Positions 7,312 to 14,563 of a DNA stretch of 14,563 nt are shown here, piece after piece. Origin of the DNA: Promethearchaeota archaeon (GTDB lineage: Archaea > Asgardarchaeota > Lokiarchaeia > Sigyniarchaeales > SOKP01); NCBI GenBank assembly GCA_030612905.1, contig JAUWNA010000017.1, positions 1-14,563 on the forward strand, read 5' to 3'. Numbering within the stretch: position 1 is the stretch's first letter; the number at the start of each line of letters is the position of its first letter. Both the position numbers and the translations under genes were made by a program. The notes beneath the pieces are model-generated. The model searched no databases and had not been told where the DNA came from. It was given only the letters and a program-made list of their open reading frames with translations.

Positions 7312-7978
7312 TAATTTCTTTTGAACCGTATTTTTTAAAATAAATTTCAATATGACTTTTTATGGTTTCATTTGGGTTTAGATTTGGCAATAAATCTAAT
7401 GCATCGCTCATTGCATAATATTGAATATTTTTTTGCTTGATAGCTTCTTCGACAGTCCTTCCATCGTCTCTTAATTCATTTCTGTTTGTTAAACCGATAG
7501 TAGCTATTATATTTACATTAAAATCAAGCAAATTGTCAATTGTTTTAAGTAAAGAGCCTCCAGTAGTTGTAGTATCTTCTACGATTATCACCCTCCCTTT
7601 AGGAATTCCTAAAAAGAATTTATCTTTAGGGGCTCCATGTTCTTTTGGTTTTGCTCTTCCCATAGATAAAATAAATTTGCCTGGTGTTAGATTATTATCG
7701 CTAATTGCCCATTTATATTGAGTTATTACTCCTAGTTTTGTAGCACCTTCTGGAACGCCATAAAAGCAGTCTGGTTTAAGCTTTAAATGTTTAACATATG
7801 ATATAAGAAAATCAGTTAATGAATCAAATAGAAACACATCTTCAGCTATATTTCTCCAATTTACATACCAGTACGATTTTCTTCCAGACTTTAAAGTTAT
7901 TGGCTCGTTAAAAAATCCAATTACATCGTTTTGTATGATAAAATCGTAAAACTTCTTTTTTTCTAATTCCCAACTCAT
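7304..7978 (-). CDS. pyrE: Orotate phosphoribosyltransferase (PyrE-like)
   Basis: Type I phosphoribosyltransferase, expected to join orotate to PRPP to make OMP in pyrimidine synthesis. The N-terminal GFFNEPITLKSGRKSYWYVN (21-40) matches the OPRT-specific F-x-LKSGRKSP-x-Y/F region. The catalytic loop RAKPKEHG (108-115) matches the R-K-x-x-K-x-HG loop of OPRT. The PRPP-binding motif is IIVEDTTTTGGS (131-142), where D-V-I-T-T-G is more usual. Length of 224 aa is normal. It is the last gene of the topoisomerase VI operon: ATG at 7978 follows the previous stop by 11 bp, with only a weak ribosome site (TTTGAT), so its translation may depend on the gene before it. A different purine or pyrimidine phosphoribosyltransferase is possible, but the loop and the LKSG motif argue for OPRT. 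The EGATKLG segment (77-83) in place of the usual substrate-binding glycines is a departure from typical enzymes. Confidence 0.82.
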   Translation of the reverse strand: MSWELEKKKFYDFIIQNDVIGFFNEPITLKSGRKSYWYVNWRNIAEDVFLFDSLTDFLISYVKHLKLKPDCFYGVPEGATKLGVITQYKWAISDNNLTPGKFILSMGRAKPKEHGAPKDKFFLGIPKGRVIIVEDTTTTGGSLLKTIDNLLDFNVNIIATIGLTNRNELRDDGRTVEEAIKQKNIQYYAMSDALDLLPNLNPNETIKSHIEIYFKKYGSKEIKF

Positions 7979-7989
7979 AAAAAATCAAA

Positions 7990-8508
7990 CTACTCTTTTA
8001 AGATCAAATACTCTTTGCGAGCGTTAGCATACTCTTCTCCACTTATCTTTCCGGCTAAGAATTCTTTTTCTCTTTCTTGCATAATCTTTCTTTTCTCAGC
8101 TAATTTCTTTCTTCTTTCTGCCTTTGCAAAACTTTCTAAAATTGAGTTACTAAGTTTTCTTATTTCCTTGTTATCCTTTTTTACCAACTTCTCTACATAT
8201 GGCTTTATGGGTTTAACCAAATCAATTTTTTTTTTAGCTAATTCATCAATTCTAACGAGAGCTTTATTTGTTTCTTCAAAATCATCACCATCAAGAACTT
8301 TAATTAGCCCTGGAATTGCAATATCTTCAAGAACTTCGTCAAGATATTGCTCAATATCTTTCTTTAATTTTGAATCTTCGTAAGTCTTTAATTGATTATT
8401 ACGTATGTACTCAATAAAAATAAGAGGTAATTCTATTGGCCACTCTTTCATTTTTTCTTTGTCTGTTAGTTGTACTATCCCACCATCTTTTTTGTTAAAA
8501 ATTTTCAT
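7990..8508 (-). CDS. Unrecognised helical protein of the topoisomerase VI operon (HEAT-like plus SHOCT-like)
   Basis: A 172-residue, highly charged, predicted cytosolic protein with no membrane segment. Residues about 58-130 look like one or two HEAT-type helix pairs (ALVRIDELAKKKIDLVKPI ... DNKEIRKLSNSILESFAKA). Residues 129-150 are a basic continuous helix, probably a short coiled coil. The last about 25 residues (EKEFLAGKISGEEYANARKE, then YLIL) resemble a SHOCT motif, a small C-terminal module with the pattern L-x-x-G-x-I-[ST]-x-EE-[FY]. The ATG at 8508 shares one base with the TAA of topoisomerase VI A (TAATG), and a GGAG ribosome site lies inside the A gene (8522-8519). The two are therefore translationally coupled and probably made in fixed ratio. 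This suggests, but does not show, a role with topoisomerase VI. The molecular function is unknown. Confidence 0.85.
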   Translation of the reverse strand: MKIFNKKDGGIVQLTDKEKMKEWPIELPLIFIEYIRNNQLKTYEDSKLKKDIEQYLDEVLEDIAIPGLIKVLDGDDFEETNKALVRIDELAKKKIDLVKPIKPYVEKLVKKDNKEIRKLSNSILESFAKAERRKKLAEKRKIMQEREKEFLAGKISGEEYANARKEYLILKE

Positions 8509-9701
8509 TATATCCAGTCTCCGGTTGAAAGCTTTTCAGGTATGTATTGATCGGTCAAGAATTCAAATCCAAATGCTGAAAGTGCTTGAATTTCTGCTTT
8601 TACCTTCAATTTCAAAGCTAATTTTAGATCTGTTTCCCATTCTTTATTTTTTTTAACAAAACCTTCATTTAACAACTCCTTAGTTCTTTTGATATCTGTT
8701 TGATTCATTGGAATTCTACAATCATTTGGAATTTTATATTTTTCCAGATCTCTGGTGAGTACACCTAGGAGTTTTATGTCAGGAGTAGCTAAAAATGGCG
8801 ACTCGTAACTTAATCGTTTAGACCCTCGTAAATAAACGCTATGAATATAATGCCCGTAGGGGTCCGAGTCAACTAAAGAAAAGACGGGTAATTTGAGCTC
8901 CTTACTAATTCTCCTTAAGAACATTCGGGTAGCGATGTCAGCAGCGCCCTTCGCTGTCAAAATTATACAAGGGTATTTTCTCCAAAATCTAGCCTCTGCT
9001 AACCTTATCATCGCGGCATCTTTTTCTAAAACCAAAATAAATTCCGCATCGGATTCAATTATTTCAATATTATCAAGCATAGGACTAATTGTCCAACCTC
9101 CGCTCCCTAATCCTTCTAAATCAATAATATCGTTTTTATCCCTAATTCGAAGGCGTCCTATACATGACCCTTTGGCTGAAGCAACTATGTGTGTTGAATT
9201 TCTAGTTGTATAGAGCATTGTAGCGACATCTTCAATACATTTATCACTATTTTTTTGATCCCCAAACAATTGAACTGCTGAATAAAAGATTTCTCTTTTT
9301 GTAGCGTGAAGGTCTTTAAGTAGTAATTCGTTAATTTTTTCGAGCACTTTCATTAATCTAGTAATATCAGCAACGCTAGCAAGCGAGTGAAACTGTTTTT
9401 CCATTATTTGTTGTCCTAAGAGCAATAAATCATTTTTTTCGTCCCAAATAATATTTGCACTCGTTCTTGAAGGTAAGCGAATAGCGGGTCTTCCTGTTTC
9501 ATAAATCATTTCAATAAGAGAATCTGTTAAATTATGTATTCGATCTAAAGTTAATTCCCTACTCAATTCATCAATTTTAACTGTATGTTCAGGTAACTTG
9601 ATTTGTTTTTTATTTTCTTCAAGACCATTTTTTAAAGATTCTTGAAATAGTTTTTTTGCTGCCCTTATATCCCATTTTTCCTGTTTTATCTTACTTGACA
9701 C
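8508..9701 (-). CDS. top6A: DNA topoisomerase VI subunit A (Spo11-like)
   Basis: DNA-cleaving subunit of the type IIB topoisomerase; the A2B2 enzyme passes one duplex through another using ATP and removes supercoils and catenanes. The winged-helix cleavage domain carries the catalytic tyrosine Y140 in HATKREIFYSA, which attacks the DNA backbone. The Toprim domain has E226 (VLEKDAA) and the D278-S-D280 pair (LVDSDPYG) for Mg2+ binding. LEGLGSGGWTISP (195-207) is the characteristic segment between them. Length of 397 aa is normal. The GTG start at 9701 follows a GTGAT ribosome site (9710-9706), which lies immediately after the TGA stop of the B gene; the gap is 10 bp. This spacing (GTGA plus 5 nt) is the best internal reference for start sites in the window. 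The helical N-terminal 40 residues are charged and probably contact the B subunit. The stop codon overlaps the next gene. Confidence 0.97.
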   Translation of the reverse strand: MSSKIKQEKWDIRAAKKLFQESLKNGLEENKKQIKLPEHTVKIDELSRELTLDRIHNLTDSLIEMIYETGRPAIRLPSRTSANIIWDEKNDLLLLGQQIMEKQFHSLASVADITRLMKVLEKINELLLKDLHATKREIFYSAVQLFGDQKNSDKCIEDVATMLYTTRNSTHIVASAKGSCIGRLRIRDKNDIIDLEGLGSGGWTISPMLDNIEIIESDAEFILVLEKDAAMIRLAEARFWRKYPCIILTAKGAADIATRMFLRRISKELKLPVFSLVDSDPYGHYIHSVYLRGSKRLSYESPFLATPDIKLLGVLTRDLEKYKIPNDCRIPMNQTDIKRTKELLNEGFVKKNKEWETDLKLALKLKVKAEIQALSAFGFEFLTDQYIPEKLSTGDWI

Positions 9702-9711
9702 TTAAATCACT
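9702..9711 (-). promoter_or_regulatory. Shine-Dalgarno GTGAT at the B/A junction
   Basis: The minus strand reads TGA-A-GTGAT-TTAA-GTG: the stop of subunit B, a ribosome site, and the GTG start of subunit A. GTGA is followed by 5 nt and then the start codon. Close packing indicates co-translation of the two subunits from one message. Confidence 0.7.
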
Positions 9712-10266
9712 TCATTTTAACTTCCAATTTTTTTTATTTTTTATAGTAGAGACAACTATACTATTTTTGCGCTCTAACTCCTTTAATTTTATTTGTAAAA
9801 AGCGTGCATCCATCATTTCTTTTATTTTCATTTTAAAAATTAAAGAAGTAATCGGTTGCCATTCATCAGATAAAGCGTCCAGTATTTTCTCTGTCGTAAT
9901 TATCGGCAATTCGATTTGAGTAGGTTCAGGTCTAGGTTTTGGAGCACGAGCTATGGGTTTCTTTATAGCGATAGGTTGAGTCGTCTCTTCACCCCCGACT
10001 AAACGCAATTGTTTTCTTTTTTCTGGTACGACGCTTGTAATAACGGGTTTGAGTTTTATTGGTTCTTTTCTTTCCTTTTCTGAAAGTGTTATTACTTCTG
10101 GCTTTTCTTTTGTATAAAATTCTTGAATTTCTTTAATAATTTCTGATTTTCTTAACGTTGAAGATTTGGTTATTAAAATATCATTTTCTATACAATATTC
10201 TTTGAGTTCATTAACGGTCCAGTTCCTAAGAGTTCTTTCTGAAAGAATTTCTTTTCTTGATTCTGT
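9712..10266 (-). other. C-terminal DNA-binding-like extension of topoisomerase VI B
   Basis: Codes for residues about 955-1138. TLRNWTVNELKEYCIEND followed by TLRKSEIIKEIQEF (966-1003) fits the SAP/HeH two-helix DNA-binding pattern (L-T-V-x-E-L-K ... K-x-E-L-I-x-x-I). A proline- and lysine-rich linker follows (about 1010-1072). The end (IITTEKILDALSDEWQPITS ... FLQIKLKELERK ... NWKLK) has winged-helix spacing. Some methanogen B subunits carry an Ig-fold here instead. Domain calls are by eye. Confidence 0.55.
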
Positions 10267-13128
10267 TTTCTTGGGGATGTGTTCTTTCTTATCAATTTTT
10301 TTCTCCCATTCAACGACTGTTTTCTTCTGTTTTTCTTTTTCAATTTCTTCCTTTTTAATTTTTGGCTCTATCTCTTTAGAAATGCTAGGTATTTTTTTTA
10401 CGCCTATAGCATCTTTCATTAACGTTTCTAATTCCGTTTCTGAAATTTTATCTTTATATTTTCCATCACCCTGCCTAGCGATGTTAGAGAGGCTTTTGAC
10501 GAATATTGGAATGTATCTTTCAATTAAACCAGCCCTTTTTTCTATTTTTCGAATATTCGCTCTTCTATTAAGATATATTCTCAACCGTCTTCCAATAGCT
10601 TCAAGACAATATTTAATTTCTTTTAGAAGTTCTTCGTCGTCAGCCAAAGCATTTTTACTCTGGCTCTTAAACATCAAATGAACGTAAGGGCCAGAAATAT
10701 TTATCAATAATTTTATTGGGCCTTTAGGTAAATTATTATCATATGTTTCTAATTTATAATTCTTCCAATTAACTGATTGAACGGCTTTCGTAATTGCACA
10801 ATCCGCAGAATCTCTTAATTTTGGAGTTCTATTAATAAATCTTGATAGAACATCTCTAGAACGCTTAGGTGTATCAAGTTTTTTAGGATCATTACAATAA
10901 GCCAAAACAGCTTCAACAGCATATGCTAAACCTTTTCCACTTGTTGGAGCTCTTGTTTCTGCAGAAATAAAATCGTCATCTTTAGTATAACTTTCAACAA
11001 AAAATTCAAATATTTCTTGATATGAATCTTTTTGCACTTCTTCAGCTGATGCCAAATTTTTTTGGATTGTTTGTCTAAATTTTTCCGGTTCGATATAACG
11101 ATCTTTAATATCAATACTAGTTAATATCTTTGAATTAAAGATTTTAACCTCTTCGGAACTTACAACAATTTTTTCTAAAGATTCATCCTTTCCAGATAAA
11201 TGGCTTTTAGTGCTCTCTTTTATTATATCATCCCGCAATACATCAATTGATTCTTTTATGTCATCTATGGGATCTTCAAAATCATCAATATTTGCAGATA
11301 TTTTTAATCCAATTTCTTTTATTAATGTATTTTCTAATACAACATCACCTACAGGGATTGCTGTGTCTGTTGGGGGGGACATATATTTGACTGATTTGAA
11401 TGCATGAAATAGAGAATTGAATTGCACATTGGTTAACTCAGAGGGTTTAACTTTTGAAATTTGAACTTCTTTTACTAAATCTTCAAATTCGCTTCTATTT
11501 TTTAATTTTTTAACTTCTACTATCCCTATAGAAGTATTGAAAATGGTATTTAAACCATTTTTTATTTTTTCTTTATTTTGTGAATTGTTCTCAATTTGTT
11601 TTAGTAACTCATTAATCTCTTTTTCGATTTTTTTCATATCTTTTTTCGTTTCAGATTTATCAATACGATGTCTATGTTTTTTTATGTCCCTATATATCTT
11701 TTCTAAATCTTTTTCATATTGGTTATAATTTTTCATAAGTTCCCAATATTTAGCCTTCAACTCTTCAGAATCAACTTGATAAATGATTAATTTATCTCTT
11801 GGTTTCGTAGAACGCCCAAATATTCTCTTTTCAAATTTAAGGAAATTAATAGTATCAGTATCTTTCTCTAATTTGTTTACAAATCCATTATTAAGAATTA
11901 ATAAAGATAAAATATCTTGTAAATTCCTTTCTGCGATCTTCAGAATTTCTCTAGCTAACTTGGAACTAATTCTTACAAAACTATCTTGTAAAAAAGCTGA
12001 TACCGTGAGTTTTTCTGATTTTATTAAAAGGTCTTGTAAATCACCAATATTAGTAGATAAGGGGTGCGGTTTTGCATATTTTGGCTGTTTAGGAAAATTC
12101 GAAACAACTCTTCTATAAATCCATTCTTCACCATAAGGATCAATAAAAATAATAGTTACATGCGGATTCATTAAAGCCGTTTCTCTAATGTATGTATCTA
12201 CATAACCTCTAATGTATTTTACGTTTAAGTAATTCAACTTAATATATGTTCCATGTAAGAATGGGCTGTCAACCTCCGTTGGGCGCACTAAATATCGTTT
12301 CTCATTTTTTGAAGTTGTAAAAAATTCTGACACAGTAGCATAAATAGTATCTTTAGACTTTGAAACTGCAACAACTGGTTTGCCAGTCGTGTTTTGGGCG
12401 TCACTAAACGCACTTGGAGCGCCAAATCCTTGACTTCCACGAGTTTGCTTTAATTCTAGACTTTTTGAAGAAGCGAGATATTTGCCAAACTTACCTAGAT
12501 CTCTTCTGGTCATTCCAATACCATTATCAAACATTTCAAAAGTGTAACTCATGATATTTTTTTGCGATAATTCAGAAGTTAAATAAGCGGCGGCTTCAGA
12601 TTCGCGGAGTCGGATTATTACAATTGGTTCGATATCAATAATTGGTTCTACAGGTTTGATGATTTCATTCATGTCTTCAATAATCCTTTTTACTTCTTCT
12701 TCAACCTCTAATTCCTCTTTATCGATAATTTCTCCGGATTCTTCTTCTTTATCTCTATCAACATCTACAGAAACTTCAGTATCAGAAGATATTGTAGGAA
12801 TTATACCAACTTCCTGCATCAATGCAAATTTAGAGGCGTTATTTAATGGCCGTTCCACCTCATCTTTTTTTGCTTCTTGAAGGATGGATAAATTTTCTAA
12901 AGATAATTCTTGATCAAGAGAGAATTGGATTTTTGAATCCTTATCTTTTATTTCATTCCATTGGAAATCTTCAATAGCATCTAAACTGTTGTCTAAAAAT
13001 TCTGAAATGTATTGCATATGTTTATAATAACCCATTGAGAAGCCTACAAGTTGGCCTCTCTTCCTCATAAACCCTGCAATTGTGCCTTGCTTTATCCTAC
13101 CTTCATCCTCAGAGGAAATTTGAATCAC
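9712..13128 (-). CDS. top6B: DNA topoisomerase VI subunit B, greatly enlarged
   Basis: ATP-binding GHKL subunit whose dimerisation drives strand passage. Canonical motifs are all present: N box E43/N47 (EFLDNSLDA), G1 DNGIGM (201-206), G2 RGSQGFGAPSA (230-240), TTGKP (247-251), H2TH start KPHP (353-356), SPPTDTAIPVG (584-594), RFINRTP (762-768), DCAITKAV (776-783) and the switch-lysine motif WKNY with K789. At 1138 aa it is about twice the usual 500-650. Extra parts are an acidic insertion (about 60-175) between N and G1 boxes, a coiled coil (about 455-525), an insertion (about 605-722), a basic linker, a SAP-like segment (about 966-1005) and a winged-helix-like end (about 1075-1138). The start may be the GTG at 13128 or, from ribosome-site spacing, ATT at 13119. 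First gene of a B-A-172aa-OPRT operon. The reading frame is intact and motifs follow the family order, so it is not a misassembly or frameshift product. Confidence 0.95.
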   Translation of the reverse strand: MIQISSEDEGRIKQGTIAGFMRKRGQLVGFSMGYYKHMQYISEFLDNSLDAIEDFQWNEIKDKDSKIQFSLDQELSLENLSILQEAKKDEVERPLNNASKFALMQEVGIIPTISSDTEVSVDVDRDKEEESGEIIDKEELEVEEEVKRIIEDMNEIIKPVEPIIDIEPIVIIRLRESEAAAYLTSELSQKNIMSYTFEMFDNGIGMTRRDLGKFGKYLASSKSLELKQTRGSQGFGAPSAFSDAQNTTGKPVVAVSKSKDTIYATVSEFFTTSKNEKRYLVRPTEVDSPFLHGTYIKLNYLNVKYIRGYVDTYIRETALMNPHVTIIFIDPYGEEWIYRRVVSNFPKQPKYAKPHPLSTNIGDLQDLLIKSEKLTVSAFLQDSFVRISSKLAREILKIAERNLQDILSLLILNNGFVNKLEKDTDTINFLKFEKRIFGRSTKPRDKLIIYQVDSEELKAKYWELMKNYNQYEKDLEKIYRDIKKHRHRIDKSETKKDMKKIEKEINELLKQIENNSQNKEKIKNGLNTIFNTSIGIVEVKKLKNRSEFEDLVKEVQISKVKPSELTNVQFNSLFHAFKSVKYMSPPTDTAIPVGDVVLENTLIKEIGLKISANIDDFEDPIDDIKESIDVLRDDIIKESTKSHLSGKDESLEKIVVSSEEVKIFNSKILTSIDIKDRYIEPEKFRQTIQKNLASAEEVQKDSYQEIFEFFVESYTKDDDFISAETRAPTSGKGLAYAVEAVLAYCNDPKKLDTPKRSRDVLSRFINRTPKLRDSADCAITKAVQSVNWKNYKLETYDNNLPKGPIKLLINISGPYVHLMFKSQSKNALADDEELLKEIKYCLEAIGRRLRIYLNRRANIRKIEKRAGLIERYIPIFVKSLSNIARQGDGKYKDKISETELETLMKDAIGVKKIPSISKEIEPKIKKEEIEKEKQKKTVVEWEKKIDKKEHIPKKTESRKEILSERTLRNWTVNELKEYCIENDILITKSSTLRKSEIIKEIQEFYTKEKPEVITLSEKERKEPIKLKPVITSVVPEKRKQLRLVGGEETTQPIAIKKPIARAPKPRPEPTQIELPIITTEKILDALSDEWQPITSLIFKMKIKEMMDARFLQIKLKELERKNSIVVSTIKNKKNWKLK
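12604..12951 (-). other. Acidic insertion splitting the Bergerat fold of topoisomerase VI B
   Basis: Codes for about residues 60-175, between the helix with catalytic E43/N47 and the DNGIGM strand-loop. In standard subunits these two motifs are only about 35 residues apart; here they are about 155 apart. The stretch near residues 117-152 is dense in D and E (EVSVDVDRDKEEESGEIIDK and following), and looks disordered or helical. Confidence 0.75.
13117..13128 (-). promoter_or_regulatory. Ambiguous start region of topoisomerase VI B (GTGATT...ATT)
   Basis: The minus strand reads GATGTGATTCAAATTTCC. GATGTGAT resembles the ribosome site GGAGGTGAT, and ATT 13119-13117 lies 5 nt after GTGA, the same distance seen at the A subunit. 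The GTG inside the motif is the nearest conventional start; the next in-frame methionine (residue 21) would leave too little sequence before the N box. Confidence 0.4.
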
Positions 13129-13171
13129 ATCTTTTCTTATTTTTATTTTAAATATCTACATAATTATATGT

Positions 13172-13186
13172 AAATTTATAAATATA
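13172..13186 (-). promoter_or_regulatory. Candidate TATA box of the topoisomerase VI operon
   Basis: On the minus strand ATATTTATAAATTTA contains TTTATAAA (13182-13175), a good archaeal TATA match. A start about 26 nt downstream, near 13152, would give a leader of about 24 nt that includes the GATGTGAT ribosome site. A second A/T box (around 13164) is possible. Confidence 0.38.
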
Positions 13187-13290
13187 TCAATTAAGAATAC
13201 ATAATTCTTTACTATTCAATCAATTTTTCTCAATGTATTCGGTCAATCATTTTGAACAGAAATTGAATTAGTATTTAAATCTTTTCTTTA

Positions 13291-13309
13291 GGTGAAAAAA
13301 TTTAAAAAG
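13291..13309 (-). terminator. Oligo-T tract downstream of CoaBC
   Basis: The minus strand reads CTTTTTAAATTTTTTCACC, two T runs starting 12 bp after the CoaBC stop codon (TAA, complement of 13321-13323). Archaeal termination commonly occurs at such tracts without a strong hairpin. The remaining gap up to 13129 is A/T-rich and holds the operon promoter; no gene or RNA is recognised in it. Confidence 0.33.
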
Positions 13310-13320
13310 AAGGAGTAAGT

Positions 13321-14563
13321 TTATTTTAAGATTTCTCTGATTCTGTAATTTTCTAAGGCTACATCAATTATTTTAGAAGCTACATATCTTTTAGTATGCT
13401 TTTCGATATGTGTTATGTGTTTTTCTTTATTTATTATGTATACCTCATTATCTTTACTATTGAACCCTATATCGTCTCGACCCACATCATTAGCAACTAT
13501 TAAATCTGACTCAGATTTTAATAGTCTATTGTAAGCGCGATCAATTAGCTCAGTTCGAGAAACATTTGTCTCCGCTTTAAATGCTATAATAAAAAGATTG
13601 TAATCTTTCCTTCTTGCTATATCTAATATCTTAGGCGTTAATTTCATATTTACGTTTAATTCCTTTACATTGTCTGACGAGATTTTTCCTTCAATGAGTT
13701 CCACTGGCTTATAATCGCTAATTGCGGCAGCAGAAATAAAGAAGTCGTAACTATTATATGAAACTTCATCCTTTACGACTTTAATAAAATCGTCTGCCGA
13801 TTCCACATGTTTTGTCTTAATGTACTCAGGAATCTTTACCATACATTCACCAGCAACTAATAATACATCCGCACCTCTAGCAGAGGCTTCTTTTGCTATT
13901 TCGATACCCATTCGACCTGAGGATTTATTTGATAAATACCGAACATTGTCTATTGCTTCTCGGCTGGGTCCAGCGGTGATTAGTATTCTCTTTCCTTCAA
14001 GATCCTTTTTTGTAATCAATAAATCAATAACTCTATCAATTATATCTTCCACTTTTGCAATTTTCGCCTTTCCTTCAGATATTCGAGGTCCTAATACGTC
14101 AATACCATACTTTTTTAACACTGAGATATTTTTTTCGATTATAGGATGATACATGCTTTCATGCATAGCAGGAACTACAACTATAGGTATAGACGAACCA
14201 AAAGCGGTTGAAACCATTGTTGTTACCGGTGTATCGTCTATTCCGTTAGCGACTTTAGAAATTGAATTTGCTGTTGCTGGACAAACCAAAATTAGATCAG
14301 CTTTTCCGGCGGCATTAGGTCGATCACCCGCTAGAAAAACATGCTCAACTGATCCTGTTAAATGAGTAATTACAGGGTTTCCTGTAGCCCAATGCATTAA
14401 AGTTGGTTTTATTAACTCTGTAGCTGCTTTTGACATTACGGAAACTACATCCGCTCCTAAACGCATTAATTCTCTTGCAATAATTGGAGCGTTAATAACC
14501 GCAACCGAGCCAGTTAAACACATACATATAGTTTTTCCTCTTAAGATCGTTCCCTTGCTTTCT
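13321..14563 (-). CDS. coaBC: CoaBC: phosphopantothenoylcysteine decarboxylase/synthetase (5' end outside window)
   Basis: Bifunctional coenzyme A enzyme: the CoaB half joins 4'-phosphopantothenate to cysteine with a nucleotide triphosphate, and the CoaC half (FMN-dependent) decarboxylates the product to 4'-phosphopantetheine. Numbering from an internal ATG at 14523, the CoaC half has EHVFLAG with the likely catalytic H61, CPATANSISK (81-90) and PAMHESMY (118-125). GPRISEGKAKIA (145-156) stands where bacterial enzymes have a Cys-containing flap; I take this as archaeal-type. The CoaB half has TAGPSRE (183-189), YLSNKSSGRMG with N199, AAAISDYKP and K280. The ATG at 14523 is not the start: the frame stays open to the window edge and encodes ESKGTILRGKTIC just upstream, ending in the GKTI-x-x-x-LTGS strand that opens the Rossmann-like fold. 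The gene is therefore cut by the window. Confidence 0.94.
   Translation of the reverse strand, partial: ESKGTILRGKTICMCLTGSVAVINAPIIARELMRLGADVVSVMSKAATELIKPTLMHWATGNPVITHLTGSVEHVFLAGDRPNAAGKADLILVCPATANSISKVANGIDDTPVTTMVSTAFGSSIPIVVVPAMHESMYHPIIEKNISVLKKYGIDVLGPRISEGKAKIAKVEDIIDRVIDLLITKKDLEGKRILITAGPSREAIDNVRYLSNKSSGRMGIEIAKEASARGADVLLVAGECMVKIPEYIKTKHVESADDFIKVVKDEVSYNSYDFFISAAAISDYKPVELIEGKISSDNVKELNVNMKLTPKILDIARRKDYNLFIIAFKAETNVSRTELIDRAYNRLLKSESDLIVANDVGRDDIGFNSKDNEVYIINKEKHITHIEKHTKRYVASKIIDVALENYRIREILK

Noticed and set aside
10166..10681. A 171-codon open frame on the plus strand
   Set aside because: It lies fully antisense to the topoisomerase VI B gene, encodes low-complexity F/S/L-rich sequence and has no family features. 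The minus frame carries clear conserved motifs.
13129..13320. Gap between CoaBC and topoisomerase VI B searched for tRNA, small RNA or repeats
   Set aside because: Only A/T-rich spacer with short imperfect TCAATCA-type repeats and promoter/terminator elements was seen; nothing folds like a tRNA or forms a regular array.
1..14563. CRISPR arrays, insertion sequences, integrase sites, rRNA and tRNA genes across the window
   Set aside because: No spaced direct repeats, transposase frames, terminal inverted repeats or conserved RNA gene sequences were seen on either strand.

Overview
The window is a gene-dense, AT-rich stretch (roughly 30% GC by eye) from an archaeon. Family content places it: an MCM replicative helicase, both subunits of topoisomerase VI, archaeal-type CoaBC, a probable GINS subunit, Shine-Dalgarno motifs of the GGTGAT type and TATA-like promoters. 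The low GC, the large HEAT-repeat membrane protein and the oversized topoisomerase VI B subunit suggest an Asgard (Lokiarchaeia-like) lineage. That placement is an inference; no rRNA or other taxonomic marker is present.

Layout from left to right. The 3' end of a VIT1/CCC1-type iron/manganese transporter (+, 1-193) meets a complete rubrerythrin (-, 238-813) tail to tail, with a hairpin in the gap. MCM helicase (-, 953-3079) follows, then a 1115-residue protein with a multi-pass membrane domain and a long HEAT-like repeat domain (-, 3259-6606). Divergent from the latter is a small protein that looks like GINS (+, 6706-7266). Convergent with that is a four-gene minus-strand operon transcribed from about 13.1 kb down to 7.3 kb: topoisomerase VI B (1138 aa), topoisomerase VI A (397 aa), a 172-residue helical protein with HEAT-like and SHOCT-like parts, and an orotate phosphoribosyltransferase. 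The last gene is CoaBC (-, 13321 to beyond the right edge), whose 5' end lies outside the window.

How the genes fit together. MCM and the putative GINS are two parts of the archaeal CMG replicative helicase, and topoisomerase VI relieves the supercoils and catenanes that replication creates, so much of the window is a DNA replication and topology neighbourhood. The transporter and rubrerythrin form a plausible iron/peroxide-handling pair. CoaBC and OPRT are housekeeping cofactor and nucleotide enzymes.

The most unusual item is the topoisomerase VI B subunit. It has all canonical motifs but is about twice the usual length: a long acidic insertion splits the Bergerat ATP-binding fold, a coiled coil and a second insertion interrupt the transducer part, and the C-terminus carries a SAP-like segment and a winged-helix-like segment. 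It sits in an operon with an unrecognised helical protein translated one base from the A subunit. Start-site patterns also suggest that two genes (rubrerythrin and topoisomerase VI B) may initiate at ATT.
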